Positions 31,128 to 40,127 of a DNA stretch of 64,000 nucleotides are shown here, piece by piece; the first letter of the stretch is position 1, and each line of letters begins with the position of its first letter. The stretch is taken from the NCBI RefSeq assembly GCF_030519475.1, contig NZ_JAUMKD010000007.1, forward strand, positions 248,001 to 312,000, read 5' to 3'. This stretch comes from Micromonospora sp. C28SCA-DRY-2. Its GTDB lineage: Bacteria; Actinomycetota; Actinomycetes; Mycobacteriales; Micromonosporaceae. The notes beneath the pieces are model-generated. The model had not been told where the DNA came from. It made no database searches and saw only the letters and a list, made by a program, of their open reading frames with translations. The translations under genes were made by a program, and so were the position numbers.

Positions 31128-32969
31128 GCTGGGCCGCAGGTGGGTGCGCCGGCTCTTGCGCCCCGCCTCGTACGTGGCCCGCGCCGCCCGCCCCTCCGCC
31201 GTGCTGGCGACCTCGGCGACCGGGACGTCCCACCAGGCGCCGGCGTCGGGCCCGGCCTCGAACCGGTCGGTGGTCACGTGCAGCACCGTGGTGCGCGTCG
31301 CCGCCGTCGCCGTGTCCAGCGCGGCGCGCAGCTCCGCCATGGTGGACACCCGGATCAGCTCCGCGCCGAGGCTGGCCGCGTTGGCGCCGAGGTCGACCGG
31401 CAGCGGCGCCCCCGACCGGTCGAGGTACGCGGTGCCGAGCCGGTGCGCGCCGACGCTCTCGGACAGCCGCCCGATGGAGGCGAAACCGGAGTTGTCGACC
31501 AGCACCACGACCAGCTTGACGCCCTCGGCGACAGCGGTGGCCAGCTCGCTCGGCAGCATGAGGTAGGACCCGTCGCCGACGAGCACGAACACCTCGCGGT
31601 CCGGCGCGGCGAGCTTCACCCCGATCCCACCGGCGATCTCGTAGCCCATGCAGGAGTAGCCGTACTCGACGTGGTAGCTCTTCGGGTCGGCGCTGCGCCA
31701 CAGCCGGTGCAGGTCGCCGGGCATCGACCCGGCAGCGCAGACCACCACGCCCCGGTCGCCGGCGGCGTCGTTGACCGCGCCGATCACCGCGGTCTGGCTG
31801 GGCGCCGCGTCCGGGGCGGCCTGCCGGGCGGCGTCCGCCACGGCCACCCACCGCTCGCGCAGCCGGGTCACCTGCTCCCGGTAGTCCGGCGGGGTCTCCC
31901 AGCCGGCGCAGGCCGCGTCCAGGGCGGCCAGGCTCTCCCGGGCGTCGCCGACCACCTGCGTGCCGGAGAGCTTCGCCGCGTCGAAGCCGGTGATGTTGAG
32001 GTTGACGAAGCGCACCCCGTCGCCGAAGAGGGTGCCGGAGGCCGTGGTGAAGTCGCTGTACCGGGTGCCCACCCCGATCACCACGTCCGCGCCGGCCGCG
32101 ATCTCGTTGGCCGCGGTCGTCCCGGTGACCCCGACCGCGCCGAGGGCCAGCGGATGGTCGTGCGGCATGGCGCCGGTGCCGGCCTGGGTCTCGGCCACCG
32201 GCACCCCGTGCTCGTCGGCGAACCAGCGCAGCGCCTCGGTGGCCCCGCTGTAGATCACCCCGCCGCCGGCCACCACCAGCGGCCGGCGCGCCGCCCGCAC
32301 GATCCCGGCCGCCCGGGCCAGCGCCGCGATGTCCGGCAGCGGTCGGGGCACGTGCCAGACCCGCTCGGCGAACAGCTCGTCCGGCCAGTCGTACGCCTCG
32401 GCCTGCACGTCCTGCGGCAGGGCGAGGGTGACCGCGCCGGTCTCCGCCGGGTCGGTGAGCACCCGCATCGCGGCCAGCAGCGCCGCCGGCAACTGCTCCG
32501 GCCGGTTGATCCGGTCCCAGTAGCGGGAGACCGGCCGCAGCGCGTCGGTGACGCTGACGTCGTAGGAGCGGGGGTCCTCCAGTTCCTGGAGCACCGGGTT
32601 GGCCACCCGGGTGGCGAAGATGTCGCCGGGCAGCAGCAGCACCGGCAGCCGGTTGATGGTGGCGCCCGCCGCGCCGGTGACCAGGTTGGTCGCCCCCGGC
32701 CCGATCGAGGTGGTGCAGGCCAGCGTGCTCAGCCGGTCGGTCATCCGGGCGTACGCCGCGGCGGTGTGCACCATGCCCTGCTCGGTGCGGCACAGGTGGT
32801 ACGGCAGGTCCGCTCCGGCGGCGGCCAGCGCCTCGCCGATGCCGGCGACGTTGCCGTGGCCGAAGATGCCGAAGCAGGCCGGGATGAGCCGTTGCCGCCG
32901 CCCGTCGCGTTCGGAGAACTGCCGGGCGAGGAACGTCACGACCGCCTGCGCCACCGTCAACCTGGGCAT
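31125..32969 (-). CDS. iolD: 3D-(3,5/4)-trihydroxycyclohexane-1,2-dione hydrolase
   Basis: IolD is a thiamine-diphosphate enzyme that opens the ring of the inositol-derived dione to 5-deoxy-glucuronate. The 614-residue protein has the ThDP-enzyme layout: the activating Glu in CRTEQGMVHTA near residue 55, a central domain with GTGAMPHDHP, and the cofactor motif GDGSYLMLPSEL...VLVDNSGF near residue 470. Its ATG shares one base with the iolB stop (TGATG). The frame reads open upstream through iolB, but similarity starts at this ATG. It is the last gene of the leftward iol operon. Confidence 0.95.
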   Translation of the reverse strand: MPRLTVAQAVVTFLARQFSERDGRRQRLIPACFGIFGHGNVAGIGEALAAAGADLPYHLCRTEQGMVHTAAAYARMTDRLSTLACTTSIGPGATNLVTGAAGATINRLPVLLLPGDIFATRVANPVLQELEDPRSYDVSVTDALRPVSRYWDRINRPEQLPAALLAAMRVLTDPAETGAVTLALPQDVQAEAYDWPDELFAERVWHVPRPLPDIAALARAAGIVRAARRPLVVAGGGVIYSGATEALRWFADEHGVPVAETQAGTGAMPHDHPLALGAVGVTGTTAANEIAAGADVVIGVGTRYSDFTTASGTLFGDGVRFVNLNITGFDAAKLSGTQVVGDARESLAALDAACAGWETPPDYREQVTRLRERWVAVADAARQAAPDAAPSQTAVIGAVNDAAGDRGVVVCAAGSMPGDLHRLWRSADPKSYHVEYGYSCMGYEIAGGIGVKLAAPDREVFVLVGDGSYLMLPSELATAVAEGVKLVVVLVDNSGFASIGRLSESVGAHRLGTAYLDRSGAPLPVDLGANAASLGAELIRVSTMAELRAALDTATAATRTTVLHVTTDRFEAGPDAGAWWDVPVAEVASTAEGRAARATYEAGRKSRRTHLRPS

Positions 32970-33865
32970 CACGCCTCTTTCGTTCCGGGCCGGGTCAGCG
33001 GCAGCCGCTCGTCGACCGGCTGGTCGGCCCAGCTGCCCCGGATCCAGCCGTGCCGGGGATCGTCCACACAGGCCATGGTCCGGGTCGCCCCCGGCCCGGC
33101 CAGCACGTTGAGGTAGTAGAGGTGGTAGCCGGGCGCGGCCATCGACGGCCCGTGGTAGCCGTACGGGACGAGCACCACGTCGCCGGTGCGCACCTCGGCC
33201 AGCACGTCGATCGGCCGCTCGGCGGTGCCGTAGACCCGCTGGTAGCCGACCGGCCCGTCGCCGGGCGCGCCGCCGGCCACCTCGAAGTAGTAGATCTCCT
33301 CCAGCGCCGCCTCCACCCGCCCGTCGTCGTAGGTCCGGTCCTCCTCGTGCTTGTGCGGCGGGTACGACGACCAGTTGCCACCGGGGGTGAGCACCTCGAC
33401 GGCGACCAGCCGGTCGCAGTCGAAGGCGTCCGGCGCGCAGAAGTTGTTGACCTGCCGGCTGGCCGGCCCGGCACCGCGCAACTCCACCGGCACGTCCCGG
33501 GCCGCGCCGTAGCGGGGCGACATCCGGCGGGTGGCCCGCGCCGAGGGCAGGGCGAAACGTCCGGCGCCGCGGATCGTCGCGGTGGCGTCCCGGGGCAGGT
33601 AGGCGAAGTCGGTGACCGCGGTGAACACCGACTCGCGCCCGGTCAGGTTGAGCCGCAGCCCGTCGCAGTGCACGCTGGCCGCCCCGGCCAGCGGCACCAC
33701 CAGCATCTCCTCCTCCCCGGTGGCGAAGGTCAGTTCGCCGCCGGCGGGCAGGGTGAGCACCCGCAGGCCCGCGTACCGCCAGCCGGCCCACTCGGGGGTC
33801 ACCTCCAGGGCCCAGGGCGCGCGGGCGGTGCCGCCCCAGGGCAGGTGGGCGTCGGCGGTCCTCAT
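32969..33865 (-). CDS. iolB: 5-deoxy-glucuronate isomerase
   Basis: IolB converts 5-deoxy-D-glucuronate to 2-deoxy-5-keto-gluconate. The 298-residue protein is a double cupin with the metal-binding region WSSYPPHKHEEDR and YHGPSMAAPGYHLYYLNVLAG, and the closing DDPRHGWIRGSW. I chose the ATG at 33865, preceded by GCGAGGACGGGC; another ATG ten codons upstream is possible. It overlaps iolD by one base. Confidence 0.95.
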   Translation of the reverse strand: MRTADAHLPWGGTARAPWALEVTPEWAGWRYAGLRVLTLPAGGELTFATGEEEMLVVPLAGAASVHCDGLRLNLTGRESVFTAVTDFAYLPRDATATIRGAGRFALPSARATRRMSPRYGAARDVPVELRGAGPASRQVNNFCAPDAFDCDRLVAVEVLTPGGNWSSYPPHKHEEDRTYDDGRVEAALEEIYYFEVAGGAPGDGPVGYQRVYGTAERPIDVLAEVRTGDVVLVPYGYHGPSMAAPGYHLYYLNVLAGPGATRTMACVDDPRHGWIRGSWADQPVDERLPLTRPGTKEA

Positions 33866-33941
33866 GCCCGTCCTCGCTTCGCTGCCGGCGGGCATGAGGC
33901 TCCACGCCCGCTGTGCTGATGATCCGCTCGCGGCCGCTGGC

Positions 33942-34829
33942 TCATGCGTCCTGCCCGGTGGGCAGCAGCGAGCCGGCCAGGTCCACCGCGGCGGCCACGT
34001 CGTCGTCCGGCGGGTAGAGCAGCGCCCGGCCGACCACCAGGCCGCGCACGCCGGGCAGCCGCAGCGCCCGCTGCCACCGCGCGTACACCACGTCCGGCGC
34101 CTCCACCGGGTCGCCGCCGAGCAGCAGGACCGGCAGCGTGGTCGCGGCCATCACCGCCTCCATCTCGTCGATCGCCGGCAGCTTCAACCAGGTGTACGCG
34201 CTGGTCGCGCCGAGCGCCTGCCCGACGCTGACCCCCTTGATGACCGCCTCGGGGCGCAGGTCGGCGCTGACCCGGCCGTTCGCGCGGGCCACCCAGAGCG
34301 GCTCGACCAGGGCGACGGTGCGGTGGGCCGCCAGCGCGGTGACCGCCTGGGCGCAGGCCTGCAGGGTGGAGGCGGTGCCCGGGTCGTCCGGGTCGATGCG
34401 GCAGAGCATCTTGCCGCCGTCGTAGCGCATCGCGGCGATGCTGTCGGCGTCGTACGCGGTGAACCGGTCGTCGAGTTCGAAGGTGGCGCCGGAGAGGCCG
34501 CCGCGGTTCATCGAGCCGATCGCCAGCCGGTTCTCCAGCGCACCCAGCAGCAGCAGGTCCTCCAGGATGTCGGGGGTGCCGAGCACGCCGTCGACACCGG
34601 GCCGGGACAGCGCCAGGCGCAGCCGGTCGAGCAGGTCCGCCCGGCCGGCCATGGCCATCGGCCGGTCCCGCACCCCGAGCGCGCCCCGGGCCGGGTGGTC
34701 GGCGGCGATGACGAACAGCGGCCGGCCGGGCTCGGGCCAGGGCCGGCGGGTACGGCGGGCGGCGGCTTCGGCGATCGCCTGCGGCCGGTGCGCGCGGGTG
34801 CGGGTCAGCGCGGCGTACTCGGTGCTCAC
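33942..34829 (-). CDS. Cgl0158-type class I aldolase of inositol catabolism
   Basis: The 295-residue protein resembles the Corynebacterium Cgl0158/DeoC-LacD-like family: FVIAADHPARGALG at the N-terminus, MNRGGLSGATFELDDRFTAYD, GGKMLCRID and WLKLPAIDEM with the likely Schiff-base Lys. In actinobacteria this protein takes the place of IolJ or the IolC-fused aldolase, splitting 2-deoxy-5-keto-gluconate-6-phosphate to malonate semialdehyde and dihydroxyacetone phosphate. Its GTG overlaps the iolC stop by four bases (GTGA). Confidence 0.85.
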   Translation of the reverse strand: MSTEYAALTRTRAHRPQAIAEAAARRTRRPWPEPGRPLFVIAADHPARGALGVRDRPMAMAGRADLLDRLRLALSRPGVDGVLGTPDILEDLLLLGALENRLAIGSMNRGGLSGATFELDDRFTAYDADSIAAMRYDGGKMLCRIDPDDPGTASTLQACAQAVTALAAHRTVALVEPLWVARANGRVSADLRPEAVIKGVSVGQALGATSAYTWLKLPAIDEMEAVMAATTLPVLLLGGDPVEAPDVVYARWQRALRLPGVRGLVVGRALLYPPDDDVAAAVDLAGSLLPTGQDA

Positions 34830-35845
34830 CGGTCTTCTCCTGTCAGGACGGCGGTCGGCGGCGCGGGCGGTGGCGCGGCGTCCCCGGCCAGCGCCGCGGT
34901 CTCGGCCAGCGCCGCGGTCTCGGCCAGCGCCGCGGTCTCGGCGTAGTCGGGCATGGCGGCGGAACAGGCCAGGCGGGAGGCGACGATGGCGCCGGCGGCG
35001 TTGGCGAAGCGCAGGGTCCGCTCCAGCGGCCAGCCACGCAGCAGCCCGAGGCAGAGCGCCCCGCCGAAGGCGTCGCCGGCGCCCAGCCCGTTGACCACCT
35101 CCACCGGCACCGGCGGCACCCGTACGCTCTGCTGCCCGGTGCGGGCGAGCACCCCGGCGGGCCCGAGCTTGACCACGGCGAGCCGGGGCCCGCGGGCCAG
35201 CAGCAGGTCCGCGGCCCGGTCCGGGTCGCGGGTGCCGACCGCGACCTCCACCTCGTCGAGGTTGCCGACGGCAACGGTGACCCGGGGCAGCACCTCGGCG
35301 ACGGCCGCGGTGGCGGTGGCCGGGTCGGGCCAGAACATCGGCCGGTAGTCGAGGTCCAGCACGGTGTGCGGGCGGCCGTCCCGGGCGTCCAGCGCGGCGC
35401 CGTGCGCGGCGCGGCTGGGTTGCTGGCACAGCCCGGTGCCGGTGAGCCAGAAGACGCGCGCGGCCACGATCGCCTCCAGGTCCAGCTCGTCGGCGTGGAT
35501 CTGCAGGTCCGGGGCGGTGGGCGTGCGGTAGAACCAGAGCGGGAAGTGGTCCGGCGGGAAGATCTCGCAGAAGGTGACCGGAGTGGGCAGCCCGTCGACC
35601 GGGTGGACCTGGCTGTCGTCCACCCCGTACTCGCGCAGCGCCCGGTGCACGTAGTCGGCGAACGCGTCGGCGCCGGTGCGGGTGATCACTCCCGCGCGCA
35701 GCCCCTGCCGGCTGGCCGCCACCGCCACGTTGGTGGGGCTGCCGCCGAGGAACCGGCCGAACCTCTCGACCTCGGCCAGCGGCGTGGCGATCTGCAACGG
35801 ATAGATGTCCACCCCGACCCGGCCGATGGTGAGCACATCGAGCAT
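34826..35845 (-). CDS. iolC: 5-dehydro-2-deoxygluconokinase
   Basis: IolC phosphorylates 2-deoxy-5-keto-gluconate. The 339-residue PfkB-family kinase has the N-terminal GGSPTNVAVAASRQG signature, the ITRTGADAFADYVHRAL block and the catalytic GAGDAFGGAL motif near residue 255. It has a low-complexity C-terminal tail with three copies of the hexapeptide AETAAL from an exact 18-bp repeat. It is the first gene of the leftward operon, 191 bp from the divergent GntR regulator. Confidence 0.94.
   Translation of the reverse strand: MLDVLTIGRVGVDIYPLQIATPLAEVERFGRFLGGSPTNVAVAASRQGLRAGVITRTGADAFADYVHRALREYGVDDSQVHPVDGLPTPVTFCEIFPPDHFPLWFYRTPTAPDLQIHADELDLEAIVAARVFWLTGTGLCQQPSRAAHGAALDARDGRPHTVLDLDYRPMFWPDPATATAAVAEVLPRVTVAVGNLDEVEVAVGTRDPDRAADLLLARGPRLAVVKLGPAGVLARTGQQSVRVPPVPVEVVNGLGAGDAFGGALCLGLLRGWPLERTLRFANAAGAIVASRLACSAAMPDYAETAALAETAALAETAALAGDAAPPPAPPTAVLTGEDR
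34888..34941. repeat. Three exact 18-bp tandem repeats inside iolC
   Basis: CCAGCGCCGCGGTCTCGG occurs three times head-to-tail (34888, 34906, 34924), coding for AETAAL units in the C-terminal tail of IolC. The repeats are in frame and identical, so copy number may vary. Confidence 0.9.
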
Positions 35846-35904
35846 GCGGCGCCCTCCGTCCCGGCCGGCGTCGGCGTACCCGCCGGCTCGTTGCCGTCCC
35901 TGAT

Positions 35905-35933
35905 TGGTAACAGTGCCGTGCGAGTTGTGTCAA
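35905..35933 (-). promoter_or_regulatory. Candidate iolC promoter
   Basis: On the minus strand TTGACA (35928-35933) is followed after exactly 17 bp by TTACCA (35905-35910). The -35 is perfect, the -10 moderate. A 10-bp palindrome lies five bases upstream. Confidence 0.5.
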
Positions 35934-35938
35934 TGTGT

Positions 35939-35948
35939 TGTCATGACA
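35939..35948. promoter_or_regulatory. GntR operator candidate 1 (TGTCATGACA)
   Basis: A perfect 10-bp palindrome with the GT-N4-AC core of GntR/HutC operators lies between iolC and gntR. The same 10-mer is found in front of the ABC importer genes (36825-36834). Confidence 0.65.
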
Positions 35949-36036
35949 TCCGCGCTCTGCGCTCGGTGACCGCTTCGGTACAGTGGCGCCCATCGTTCCC
36001 GCCCCGATCCCGCGTAGCCGCAGCGAGGAGGTTTCC

Positions 36037-36774
36037 GTGACCGGCCCCGAGATCGCGGTCGACCGCAGCAGCCCGGTCCCGCTCTACTTCCAGGTCGCCG
36101 AGCAGTTCGCCGCGGCGATCCAGCGTGGCGACCTGGCCCCGGGTGACCGCCTGGACAGCGAGTTGCAGCTGGCCGACCGGTTGGGCCTGTCCCGGCCCAC
36201 CGTGCGGCAGGCCATCCAGCACCTGGTCGACAAGGGACTGATCGTCCGCCGGCGCGGCGTGGGCACCCAGGTGGTGCGCGGCGAGGTGCGCCGGGCGGTG
36301 GAGCTGACCAGCCTGCACGACGACCTGGTCCGGGCCGGCCAGCGGCCGTCCACCTCGGTGCTGGAGCTGGCCGTCGTGCCCTGCCCGCCGGCGGTGGCCA
36401 GCGCGCTCGGCCTGCCGCCCGGCGGCGAGGTGCAGCACCTGCGCCGGCTGCGGTTCTCCGACGGCGAGCCCCTCGCGGTGATGGAGAACTGGCTCCCGCT
36501 CGACGTGCCGCGGCTGACCATGGAGGCGTTGCAGGCCGACGGCCTGTACGCGATCCTGCGCAGCGGCGGCCGGCGCATCCGCGGCGCCCACCAGCGGATC
36601 GGCGCCCGGGCCGCCACCGCGGCCGAGGCGCAGATGCTCGGCGAACGGCGCGGCGCGCCGCTGCTCACCATGACCCGCACCGCCTACGACGACCAGGGCC
36701 GCTACGTCGAGCACGGCGCGCACATCTACCGGGCCAGCCGCTACTCGCTGGAGGTGACCGTCGCCGAACGGTGA
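36037..36774 (+). CDS. GntR-family (HutC/UTRA) transcriptional regulator
   Basis: The 245-residue regulator has an N-terminal GntR winged helix (PVPLYFQVAEQFAAAIQRG ... SRPTVRQAIQHLVDKG, residues 10-75) and a C-terminal UTRA ligand-binding domain (AVELTSLHDDLVRAGQ to the end). UTRA regulators typically bind a sugar or sugar phosphate and release DNA. The GTG at 36037 is chosen because a strong CGAGGAGG site ends just before it. It sits between the leftward iol operon and the rightward importer/hydrolase operon, with matching palindromes in both promoter regions. Confidence 0.92.
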   Translation: MTGPEIAVDRSSPVPLYFQVAEQFAAAIQRGDLAPGDRLDSELQLADRLGLSRPTVRQAIQHLVDKGLIVRRRGVGTQVVRGEVRRAVELTSLHDDLVRAGQRPSTSVLELAVVPCPPAVASALGLPPGGEVQHLRRLRFSDGEPLAVMENWLPLDVPRLTMEALQADGLYAILRSGGRRIRGAHQRIGARAATAAEAQMLGERRGAPLLTMTRTAYDDQGRYVEHGAHIYRASRYSLEVTVAER

Positions 36775-36824
36775 CGGTGCGTGTTTCGCGCTCATTTCAG
36801 TGACAGGTATTTACGTCGTCAAGC

Positions 36825-36834
36825 TGTCATGACA
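36825..36834. promoter_or_regulatory. GntR operator candidate 2 (TGTCATGACA)
   Basis: The same perfect palindrome as at 35939 lies 92 bases before the start of the binding-protein gene. A possible promoter, TTTACG (36810-36815) with CATTGT (36833-36838) at 17 bp, would be overlapped by it, as expected for repression. Confidence 0.6.
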
Positions 36835-36926
36835 TTGTGGCCGCAAGCACCGCCGGCGCGGGACGTGCGGCCGGCGGGCGACCCGCGAGTCTCTTCGAAG
36901 TCTCTCCTTGCGAAGGGAAGCAGCCC

Positions 36927-38324
36927 ATGTCAGCCAAGCCGAGACACGCAGCAGGCGTGCTCGCCGCGCTCACCGCCGTCGCTCTCACCGCCACGGCCTG
37001 CGGCGGCTCGGACGAGCCCGCCGGCAAGGACGCCAAGAACATCACCCTCACCATCTCCGCCAACGCGATCGCCGGCGGCAAGAACTCCGCCGGTGCGGAG
37101 TGGATCCAGAACTGGGTCATCCCCAAGTTCGTCGAGGCACAGAAGGCCAAGGGCGTCACCGCCAAGGTGACGTTCGTGCCCAGCGGCGTCGACGACGAGC
37201 AGTTCAAGACCAAGCTGGCCCTGGACCTGCGCTCCAAGGGCGGCGCCGACGTGATCGCCGTGGACGGCATCTGGGTCGGCGAGTTCGTCCAGGCCGGCTA
37301 CCTCAAGCCGCTGTCCGAGGTGGCCGGCGACCAGGTCGACTCCTGGGAGGGCTGGTCGCAGATCCCGGACACGGTGCAGGGCCTCGGCTCGTTCGAGGAC
37401 AAGCGCTACGGCATTCCGCTCGGCACCGACGGCCGGGTGCTCTACTACAACAAGAAGCTCTTCGCCCAGGCCGGCCTGCCCGCCGACTGGCAGCCCAAGA
37501 GCTGGCAGGAGATCCTCGACGCCGGCGCCAAGCTCAAGGCGCTGCCCGGGGTGACCCCGATCCAGATCAACGCGGGCACCGCGATGGGCGAGGCCACCTC
37601 GATGCAGGGCGCCCTGCCGCTGCTGGTCGGCGCCGGCGGCGAGATCTACAAGGACAGCAAGTGGGCCGGCGCCAGTCAGCCGGTCAAGGACATGCTCGAC
37701 TTCTACGCCAAGGTCTACGGCGGCGGGCTGGGCGACCCGAAGCTGCAACAGGAGGCGAAGGGGCGGGACAAGTCCTTCGCCGAGTTCGCCGCCGGCAAGA
37801 TCGGCATCCTGGCCGAGGGCGACTACTTCTGGCGCAGCGTGGTGAACCCCAAGGACGGCATCGCCAAGATGGCCGACCGGGACACCACCGTCGGCTACGC
37901 GATGATCCCGGCCAAGCAGCCCGGCGCCGGCATCCGCGGCCAGGACTTCGTCAGCATGTCCGGCGGCGGCGTTCGGGTGCTCAACCCCAACTCCAAGTTC
38001 CCGTCGCAGGCGTGGGAACTGCTGTCGTTCATGCACTCCGCGGAGGCGGTCAAGGCCGAACTGGCCGGCGCCGCCCGGATCACCGCCCGCACCGACGTCA
38101 ACAAGGAGGTGCTGGCGGCCGACCCGATGCTCAACTTCGTCGCCGAGAAGGTGCTGCCGATCACCGCGTACCGGCCGCCGCTGGCGGTCTACCCGCAGGT
38201 CTCGGTGGCGCTGCAGGAGGCCACCGCCGAGGTCACGGCGGGCAAGAGCGTGGACGAGGCGGCCAGCGCGTACCAGAAGAAGGTCGAAGGGTTCGTCGGT
38301 GGTCCAGGTAACGTCACCTCCTGA
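36927..38324 (+). CDS. ABC sugar importer, solute-binding lipoprotein (CUT1)
   Basis: The 465-residue precursor has a lipoprotein signal (hydrophobic core, then TATAC with the lipid-carrying Cys25) and a family-1 extracellular solute-binding fold (TLTISANAIAGGKNS, WVGEFVQAGYLKPL, GIPLGTDGRVLYYNKKLF). These proteins bind oligosaccharides, polyols or glycerophosphodiesters. A GAAGGGAAG site precedes the ATG. It heads the rightward operon; the first permease overlaps its 3' end by 26 bases. The ligand is not readable from sequence, but the downstream genes suggest an inositol glycoside. Confidence 0.92.
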   Translation: MSAKPRHAAGVLAALTAVALTATACGGSDEPAGKDAKNITLTISANAIAGGKNSAGAEWIQNWVIPKFVEAQKAKGVTAKVTFVPSGVDDEQFKTKLALDLRSKGGADVIAVDGIWVGEFVQAGYLKPLSEVAGDQVDSWEGWSQIPDTVQGLGSFEDKRYGIPLGTDGRVLYYNKKLFAQAGLPADWQPKSWQEILDAGAKLKALPGVTPIQINAGTAMGEATSMQGALPLLVGAGGEIYKDSKWAGASQPVKDMLDFYAKVYGGGLGDPKLQQEAKGRDKSFAEFAAGKIGILAEGDYFWRSVVNPKDGIAKMADRDTTVGYAMIPAKQPGAGIRGQDFVSMSGGGVRVLNPNSKFPSQAWELLSFMHSAEAVKAELAGAARITARTDVNKEVLAADPMLNFVAEKVLPITAYRPPLAVYPQVSVALQEATAEVTAGKSVDEAASAYQKKVEGFVGGPGNVTS

Positions 38325-39246
38325 CGAGGTGGTCGAGGGAGTGCGCCCGGCAACGGGCGCCTCCCCGGCCCCCGACGCCGCCGGGCTGGGCCGGGCCCGG
38401 GCGACCGGTTTCCTCGTCCCCGCCATGGTGCTGATCCTGGTCTTCCTGGTGGTGCCGGCCGCGTGGACGATCTACCTGGGCGTCACCAACTACCGGCTGA
38501 CCGGCCTGGCCGCCGCCAATCCGGAGATCGTCGGCCTGGACAACTACACCCAGGCGCTGGGCGACGAGCGGTTCCGCACCTCGCTGCTGCTGACCCTCCA
38601 GTTCGTCCTCGGCTCGGCGGTCATCGGGCAGGCCGGGCTCGGGTTCGCCATCGCCTTCGCGCTGCGCGACCGCCGCGGCCCGCTGCGCCGGCTGGTCGAG
38701 GGGTTCGTCCTGCTCTCCTGGATCCTGCCCAGCTCGGTGGTCGCCTTCCTGTGGATCGCTCTGCTCGACCGGGACGCCGGCACGCTCAACGCGCTGCTCG
38801 GCATCCCCGGGATGGCCTGGCTGCTCGACTACCCGATGCTGTCGATCATCATCTTCAACACCTGGCGCGGCACCGCGTTCTCGATGATGCTCTACGCCGC
38901 CGCGCTGGAGAACGTCCCCCGCTCCCACCTGGAGACCGCCCGGCTGGCCGGCGCGTCGACCTGGCAGCAGCTGCGCGACGTGGTCTTCCCCCGCATCCGC
39001 GGGCACGTGCTGACCAACCTGCTGCTGATCAGCCTCTGGACGTTCAACGACTTCGCGCCGTTCCTGATCACCGCCGGCGGCCCCGAGCAGCGCTCGGAGA
39101 TCCTGCCGGTCTACGTGTACAAGGTGGCGCTCTCCGGCGGCGAACTCGGCTTCGGCGCCGCCATCTCGTTCATCATGCTGCTGATCAACCTGGTCATCGC
39201 GCTGGTCTACCTGCGCATGCTGGGCCGGCGGAAGGAGCCGGCGTGA
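38299..39246 (+). CDS. ABC sugar importer permease 1 (CUT1)
   Basis: The 315-residue permease has a charged N-terminus, six transmembrane segments and the EAA-loop ETARLAGASTWQQLRDVVFP that docks to the ATPase. This is the MalF/UgpA-like subunit. The GTG at 38299 overlaps the binding-protein gene; a second GTG ten codons later is an alternative. The stop overlaps the next gene (GTGA). Confidence 0.93.
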   Translation: MVQVTSPPDEVVEGVRPATGASPAPDAAGLGRARATGFLVPAMVLILVFLVVPAAWTIYLGVTNYRLTGLAAANPEIVGLDNYTQALGDERFRTSLLLTLQFVLGSAVIGQAGLGFAIAFALRDRRGPLRRLVEGFVLLSWILPSSVVAFLWIALLDRDAGTLNALLGIPGMAWLLDYPMLSIIIFNTWRGTAFSMMLYAAALENVPRSHLETARLAGASTWQQLRDVVFPRIRGHVLTNLLLISLWTFNDFAPFLITAGGPEQRSEILPVYVYKVALSGGELGFGAAISFIMLLINLVIALVYLRMLGRRKEPA

Positions 39247-40127
39247 CCGCCACCACCGCGCCGTCCGCACCCACCACCGCGCCGCCCGGGCCCACCGGGC
39301 CCACCGTCGCGGTACGGCACGTGCTCGCCCAGATCGGCCGCTACACGTTCCTCTGCGCCGTGCTCGGATTCTTCGCGCTGCCGCTGCTGTGGCTGGCCAC
39401 CGCCCCGTTCGACGACACCCCGACGGTCACCGCGTCGCTGCCGCAGTTCACCCTGGACAACTTCCGTGCCCTGCTGGACAACCCGTACGCGCTCAGCTCG
39501 CTGCTCAACTCGGTCTACCTGGCCGGTGGCACCGCGGCGCTGGTGGTGGTCTTCGCCGCGCTCGCCGCGTACGCGCTGAGCCGGGTCCGGGTGCCCGGCC
39601 GGGACGCGCTGCTCTACGGGCTGCTGCTGCTGTCGTCGATCGTCACCGGCACCGCGACCATGGTGCCGCTGTTCGAGCTGGCCTTCCGGCTCAACCTGAT
39701 CGACTCGCGGCTCGGCGTGATCCTGATTCTCAGTGGCGGCCTGTTGCCCGCGGCCATCTTCATCCTCAAGGACTTCATGGACTCGACGCCGACCTCCTAC
39801 GAGGAGTCGGCCCGGGTCTTCGGCGCCAGCCCGCTGCAGATCATGCGGCACATCGTGGTGCCGGTGGTCCGTCCCGGCCTGGCCACCGTCGGGGTGTGGG
39901 CGGTCGCCAACGTGTGGGGCAACTTCCTGGTGCCGTTCCTGCTGCTGCGCGGCCCGGAGAAGGCCCCCGCCGCGGTGATCATGTACACCCTCTACACCGA
40001 GGGCGGCCAGGCCGACCTGCGGCTGCTCTCCACCTTCTCGCTGCTCTACTCGCTGCCGGTGGCGCTCATGTTCGTCTTCGTCAGCAGCCGGTACGGATTC
40101 CGCTTCCACGGAGGGATCAAGCGCTGA
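39243..40127 (+). CDS. ABC sugar importer permease 2 (CUT1)
   Basis: The 294-residue MalG/UgpE-like permease has a Thr/Pro-rich N-terminal tail, six transmembrane segments and the EAA loop EESARVFGASPLQIMRHIVV. It starts with a GTG that overlaps permease 1 by four bases and shares one base with the start of the ATPase gene, so the transporter subunits are tightly coupled. Confidence 0.93.
   Translation: MTATTAPSAPTTAPPGPTGPTVAVRHVLAQIGRYTFLCAVLGFFALPLLWLATAPFDDTPTVTASLPQFTLDNFRALLDNPYALSSLLNSVYLAGGTAALVVVFAALAAYALSRVRVPGRDALLYGLLLLSSIVTGTATMVPLFELAFRLNLIDSRLGVILILSGGLLPAAIFILKDFMDSTPTSYEESARVFGASPLQIMRHIVVPVVRPGLATVGVWAVANVWGNFLVPFLLLRGPEKAPAAVIMYTLYTEGGQADLRLLSTFSLLYSLPVALMFVFVSSRYGFRFHGGIKR

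Noticed and set aside
31125..33905. A single 926-residue IolB-IolD fusion
   Set aside because: The frame upstream of 32969 is a shadow of iolB; IolD similarity starts exactly at the ATG that overlaps the iolB stop.
34888..34941. CRISPR-like repeat array
   Set aside because: The 18-bp units are directly adjacent with no spacers, in frame inside iolC, and no cas genes are near.
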